A stretch of DNA of 64,000 nt from Erigeron canadensis. Its lineage: Eukaryota > Streptophyta > Magnoliopsida > Asterales > Asteraceae. The stretch is taken from assembly GCF_010389155.1 (NCBI RefSeq), contig NC_057762.1, positions 28,022,055 to 28,086,054 on the forward strand. The letters are read 5' to 3'. Positions 60,642 through 64,000 of this stretch are shown here, in pieces. A program made the position numbers and the translations under genes. Within the stretch, counting starts at the first letter, position 1, and each line of letters begins with the position of its first letter. The notes beneath the pieces are model-generated. The model was not told the DNA's origin. It saw nothing but the letters and a program-made list of their open reading frames with translations, and did no database searches.

Positions 60642-61505
60642 AGAAGGGCAAATTAGAGGGAGAAAAATTACAAAAAAGTTGTAACTGTAGTTTAAGTTGT
60701 ATCTAGTAATTAGTATCTAGTATACTACTAGTATAGTAGTAAAACTGTAGGCATGATGTAAAAAGCTTTAATATGTGGCCTGTTTTTGTGTAATGTAAAT
60801 GGAGCTACTATACATAATCTCAACTCTGTTTTTAGAATCTCAACTATTTTTCTAAGGGAATCATTTCCTATCTCTGACTATTTTTATTTTTATCTTTATT
60901 ATCAAGGACTTTAATTTGTGCATTCACCAATAATTCATAACTTTCAAAAAAATAAAATTTTTTTTCATACACTGTCCGGCCGCATCTCATATTTGTCTTC
61001 CTTTTTTATTTTAAGTCAAAAGTTCGTAACCAAATTAGACACTAATGAACAATTGAATTGATACGAAGTTAAAGAAAATTATCTTTTACAAATCTTAGTT
61101 TGCTGTGTTACATTTAAAAAGAACACCAATCATACCCATAAAACTAATCAACTTTTAGAAATTATGTCAATCATACCGATTGGTATCATTCGAGTGGACA
61201 ATATGCAAGTTTGTATATGCTTCGAATGGAGTTTCAAAAGTTTATATTAAATGAGTAGTCTAAGATATATACTTCAGGTGTAAGTTATTCTAAATTTTGA
61301 GAACCAAACGTCCATATCTTTTTCATCTACTAAATTAGAATTTCTTAACATTATGTTGGAACGTATAGACTATATATATCCATGTGGGCGTGTTCGAACG
61401 CCTTAAACAGTGTATTCAATAAGATGATAGAAAATAAATGGCTTAAAAATATTGTACAATACATGTTAAGAGTGTATATTGTTAAATGTCAAGTTTAAGT
61501 AAACT
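60642..61505. other. 3' flank of MAKR2-like gene
   Basis: Includes the probable 3' UTR to about 60850. No element seen beyond. Confidence 0.4.
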
Positions 61506-61827
61506 CTTTCGCTCAATGGTTGAAGCATCATCCCCTTGCATGGTTTTGAGTTTAAACTTTAGAGAAGACATAAGAATTAATTCCCTTGATAAGGGTTTAA
61601 TTTGGGTATATCCATGTTCGAGTCTGAGGGGCAGGGTTTACACCCTTATTAATCGTCGTGCCTTCGGGTGGATTAGTAGAGGTTTTTCCCCCAATCGGGT
61701 ATTGGAAATAGACATGTCTATTCGAATGAGCTCTCTAGCGCGGACCCGGTTAAGACAACGTATGCTATACATCCCGCTGTCGAATCGCAACACAAAGTTT
61801 CCAGCGAAATTTACTGTAAAAAAGAAA
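61506..61827 (+). mobile_element. SINE, 322 bp
   Basis: Head near CTCAATGGTTGAAGCATC, B-box-like ATGTTCGAGTCTGAGG, body with CGTCGTGCCTTCGGGTGG and GTTAAGACAACGTATGCTA, and an A-rich tail. AAGTAAACT is directly repeated at 61497-61505 and 61828-61836. Same family as 5836-6135. The 115-codon open frame across it is not a gene. Confidence 0.85.
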
Positions 61828-62734
61828 AAGTAAACTGTTTTCTTATGTGACATTTTGTTGTTAATTTTTTCATTTTTTAAAAAAAAACTCTAAAAGTTAA
61901 ATTGTATAAAATCATAATTTAAATTGCTACCTAAAGTTTAAGCATTTATTTTGAAAAGTCATTCAAAAGGATTCTTACAACACTTTTTCTTATAAATTTA
62001 TTAGTAAATATATTGAATCATTTAGCTTAACTAATGGGAATGTTAAAACATATTTATTTTATTTTTTAAGATATGTGACCATACATATAATATGAAATTA
62101 AAAGAATATTAAGTAATCATTTTATAATATCTTTTAATAATTTATATATTATCTACTTATTATAATATTACCAATAATTATAATATTATTGTCTAATGGA
62201 CATATTTAATCTAGCAAGTTATATAAGAGCACCCCTAATGGGCGGGGTAAATACTAACCAATACAATGTCACATCAACGTCACATCAGAAAAAATTTCTT
62301 TCTAATACATTTTCCTCAATTCACACCCAATACCTAATACATTCTAATACACTCCAACATATTTATTTTTAAACTTTTGATTAATATTTTTTTATACTAT
62401 AAATAATAATAATTATAATTAAATAATTAAATAAATAAATATATAAATAATACTATAATAAGAATATAAATATATAGATATCTATCCTATTTCTTCAACC
62501 TCTCGACACATACACACAATGATACACATACACAAAACACACACATACACATATACACATAGACATGTATGTATATATAAATCGATTTTAAAAAAAGTTA
62601 TATATATATATATATATATATATTAGGGCTTCTAACATCTTCCGATTTTCATTTTTGGTCTAGATCTTTTATCTTCTAAATACGGACACGTTAGCCTACC
62701 AGGATTTTGTAATATGATTGTGACATGAAGTCTA
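61828..62734. other. Intergenic, no recognised feature
   Basis: Very AT-rich; (TA)n at 62598-62622 and CA-rich stretch at 62505-62560. Confidence 0.4.
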
Positions 62735-63125
62735 AAACTAACACTCCGGTGAGAACAGTCTTTTAAGAACGGTAAGAACACTTAAAAAACATCATTTTGA
62801 TGCATTAAAAATCCATAAAACTAACATAGTGCATAACTAATTATCATTATTTAAGTGTTTAACAAAACATTGTCTATCAAAATCAAGAAAATCATGTTTT
62901 TTGCTTTGTGCATCCATTTTGGATGCATATTCTTCAAAAACGATGCATCCACCAAAAAACGTGATTTTTTAGATTTTGACGGATCAATGTGTTGTTAAAC
63001 ACTTAAATAATGATAATTAGTTATGCACTATGTTAGTTTTATGGACTTTTAATGCATCAAAATGATGTTTTTTAAGTGTTCTTACCGTTCTTATTTTAAG
63101 ACTGTTCTTATTTAATTGTTTCCCT
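62735..63125. mobile_element. Mutator-like MITE with long palindrome, copy 2
   Basis: Same family as 56465-56857, in opposite orientation: the ACTCCGGT-bearing end is now on the left and the TTAAATAAGAACA-bearing end, inverted, on the right. Arms pair for about 170 bp. No clean 9-bp flank repeat remains. Confidence 0.8.
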
Positions 63126-63751
63126 ATACACATGTATATATATAATTAATTTATGAATTAAAAAAAAACAACCAAACCTTCCGTATTACCCACCACAGAC
63201 TGCTCTAATACGGCTCGAATACAGCCCACACCTAATGGTGTGGACCGTATTGAAAGTGGAATACGGTGAATACTAACGGACATTGTGGGTGCTCTAATAA
63301 CTTTTAAAAAAACATAGACAGATTATGGAGTATATCATATTATCATGTTAGTATTGTTGTACACTTGTACTTAAACATAAATTACAAGAGTTAGAACACT
63401 AAAATTTCACAGTAAGTCTGTAATAGGTAAATGGAACATCAAAAATGTTACTATCTAAAAAAATTTAGTGTCTAACTTGTTTAATTTAGCTATAAGGTCT
63501 TCATTTGGATATCTATGTCGTACGTAATTCGTAAACAATTGTTGGAAAAAGTATAATAACAATATGTAATTCCTTATATTTATATATATATATATATATA
63601 TATTACAAAGTGATAGATTATTATGAAGCAATTAAAAGATATTCAGAATGAAAAACAGAACTAAATAAAATCAGCCACACGAACAATCCTGCAAAACAAA
63701 GAAAATGTAATAAAACAAAATATAACTGGGCTTGTGTTTGACACAATTACC
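63126..63751. other. Intergenic, (TA)n
   Basis: A (TA)n run at about 63579-63603. A 3' UTR for the minus-strand exon to the right may lie in the last 100 bp. Confidence 0.35.
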
Positions 63752-63892
63752 TTAAATAGATTCGCCTTCTGTTCCCAGAGTACGGTTGAAAGCAGCGTAC
63801 TGCCAGACATTGATCACTTGTCTGAAAGAAGAACGGAACACAGAGATGGATGTTGTTTCAGAAAACTTGTACCCAATGATATCATAAAGCAG
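63752..63892 (-). CDS. Possible last exon of an unidentified gene
   Basis: On the minus strand an acceptor (CCATTATAG) just above 63892 opens a 46-codon frame ending in TAA. It reads LLYDIIGYKFSETTS and later RQVINVWQYAAFNRTLG. Composition is balanced and unlike the repeats. I do not recognise the family, and the upstream 100 bp to the window edge show no second exon. It could also be a gene fragment. Confidence 0.4.
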   Translation of the reverse strand: MLYDIIGYKFSETTSISVFRSSFRQVINVWQYAAFNRTLGTEGESI

Positions 63893-64000
63893 CTATAATG
63901 GTGAGTTGCGGGCCCCAATTTTTTGAGCTGCATTCGTGACCGCAGGTCGCGCGTACACGCATTGGTTCAAAGAATTTTGACCCAAAAATCCATTTTCTGC

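Noticed and set aside
61486..61833. 115-codon open frame
   Set aside because: It lies wholly on a SINE with a target-site duplication.
1..64000. CRISPR array, bacterial operons or rRNA genes
   Set aside because: The window is plant nuclear DNA; the tandem repeats seen lack CRISPR repeat-spacer structure, and no rRNA sequence was recognised.

Overview
The window is plant nuclear DNA, almost certainly from a eudicot. Genes are split by GT-AG introns, intergenic DNA is very AT-rich, and it is packed with SINEs, MITEs, Helitron ends, LINE relics and a solo LTR. A chimeric piece of plastid DNA is also present. Asteraceae is a guess from the repeat style only; nothing here proves the family.

Four genes are well supported. 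A protein with WRKY19-type zinc-finger repeats lies at 1086-2834 (+). A 16-exon AAA ATPase of the DAA1 type lies at 39067-44483 (+). A 5-exon reticulon-like (RTNLB) protein lies at 48538-51617 (-). A 2-exon MAKR2-like membrane-associated kinase regulator lies at 59718-60641 (+). From memory, their Arabidopsis counterparts (At1g64140, At1g64110, At1g64090, At1g64080) lie close together in the same (reversed) order, so the window looks like an ancient microsyntenic block expanded by transposons. A possible last exon of a fifth, unidentified gene runs off the right edge on the minus strand (63752-63892).

Layout: 1-2.9 kb holds the zinc-finger gene, with a SINE in its 5' leader intron. From 2.9 to 38.8 kb is a 36-kb repeat desert: hAT, Harbinger and Mutator-type MITEs (many with target-site duplications readable by eye), short Helitrons, several SINE families, a LINE zinc-knuckle relic, a triplicated LINE fragment, and at 17.3-17.9 kb an in-frame mosaic of plastid rps19, atpB and psbD pieces. 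From 38.8 to 51.7 kb lie the ATPase and the reticulon, with MITEs in introns and nested between the genes. From 51.8 to 59.5 kb lie a SINE and a 2.0-kb solo LTR with a perfect 5-bp target-site duplication. The MAKR2-like gene, another SINE and the second copy of a long palindromic MITE close the window.

The genes do not form a pathway or operon; their proximity is inherited synteny. Exon borders were set by eye from splice signals, reading-frame continuity and remembered family sequences. No database search was run.
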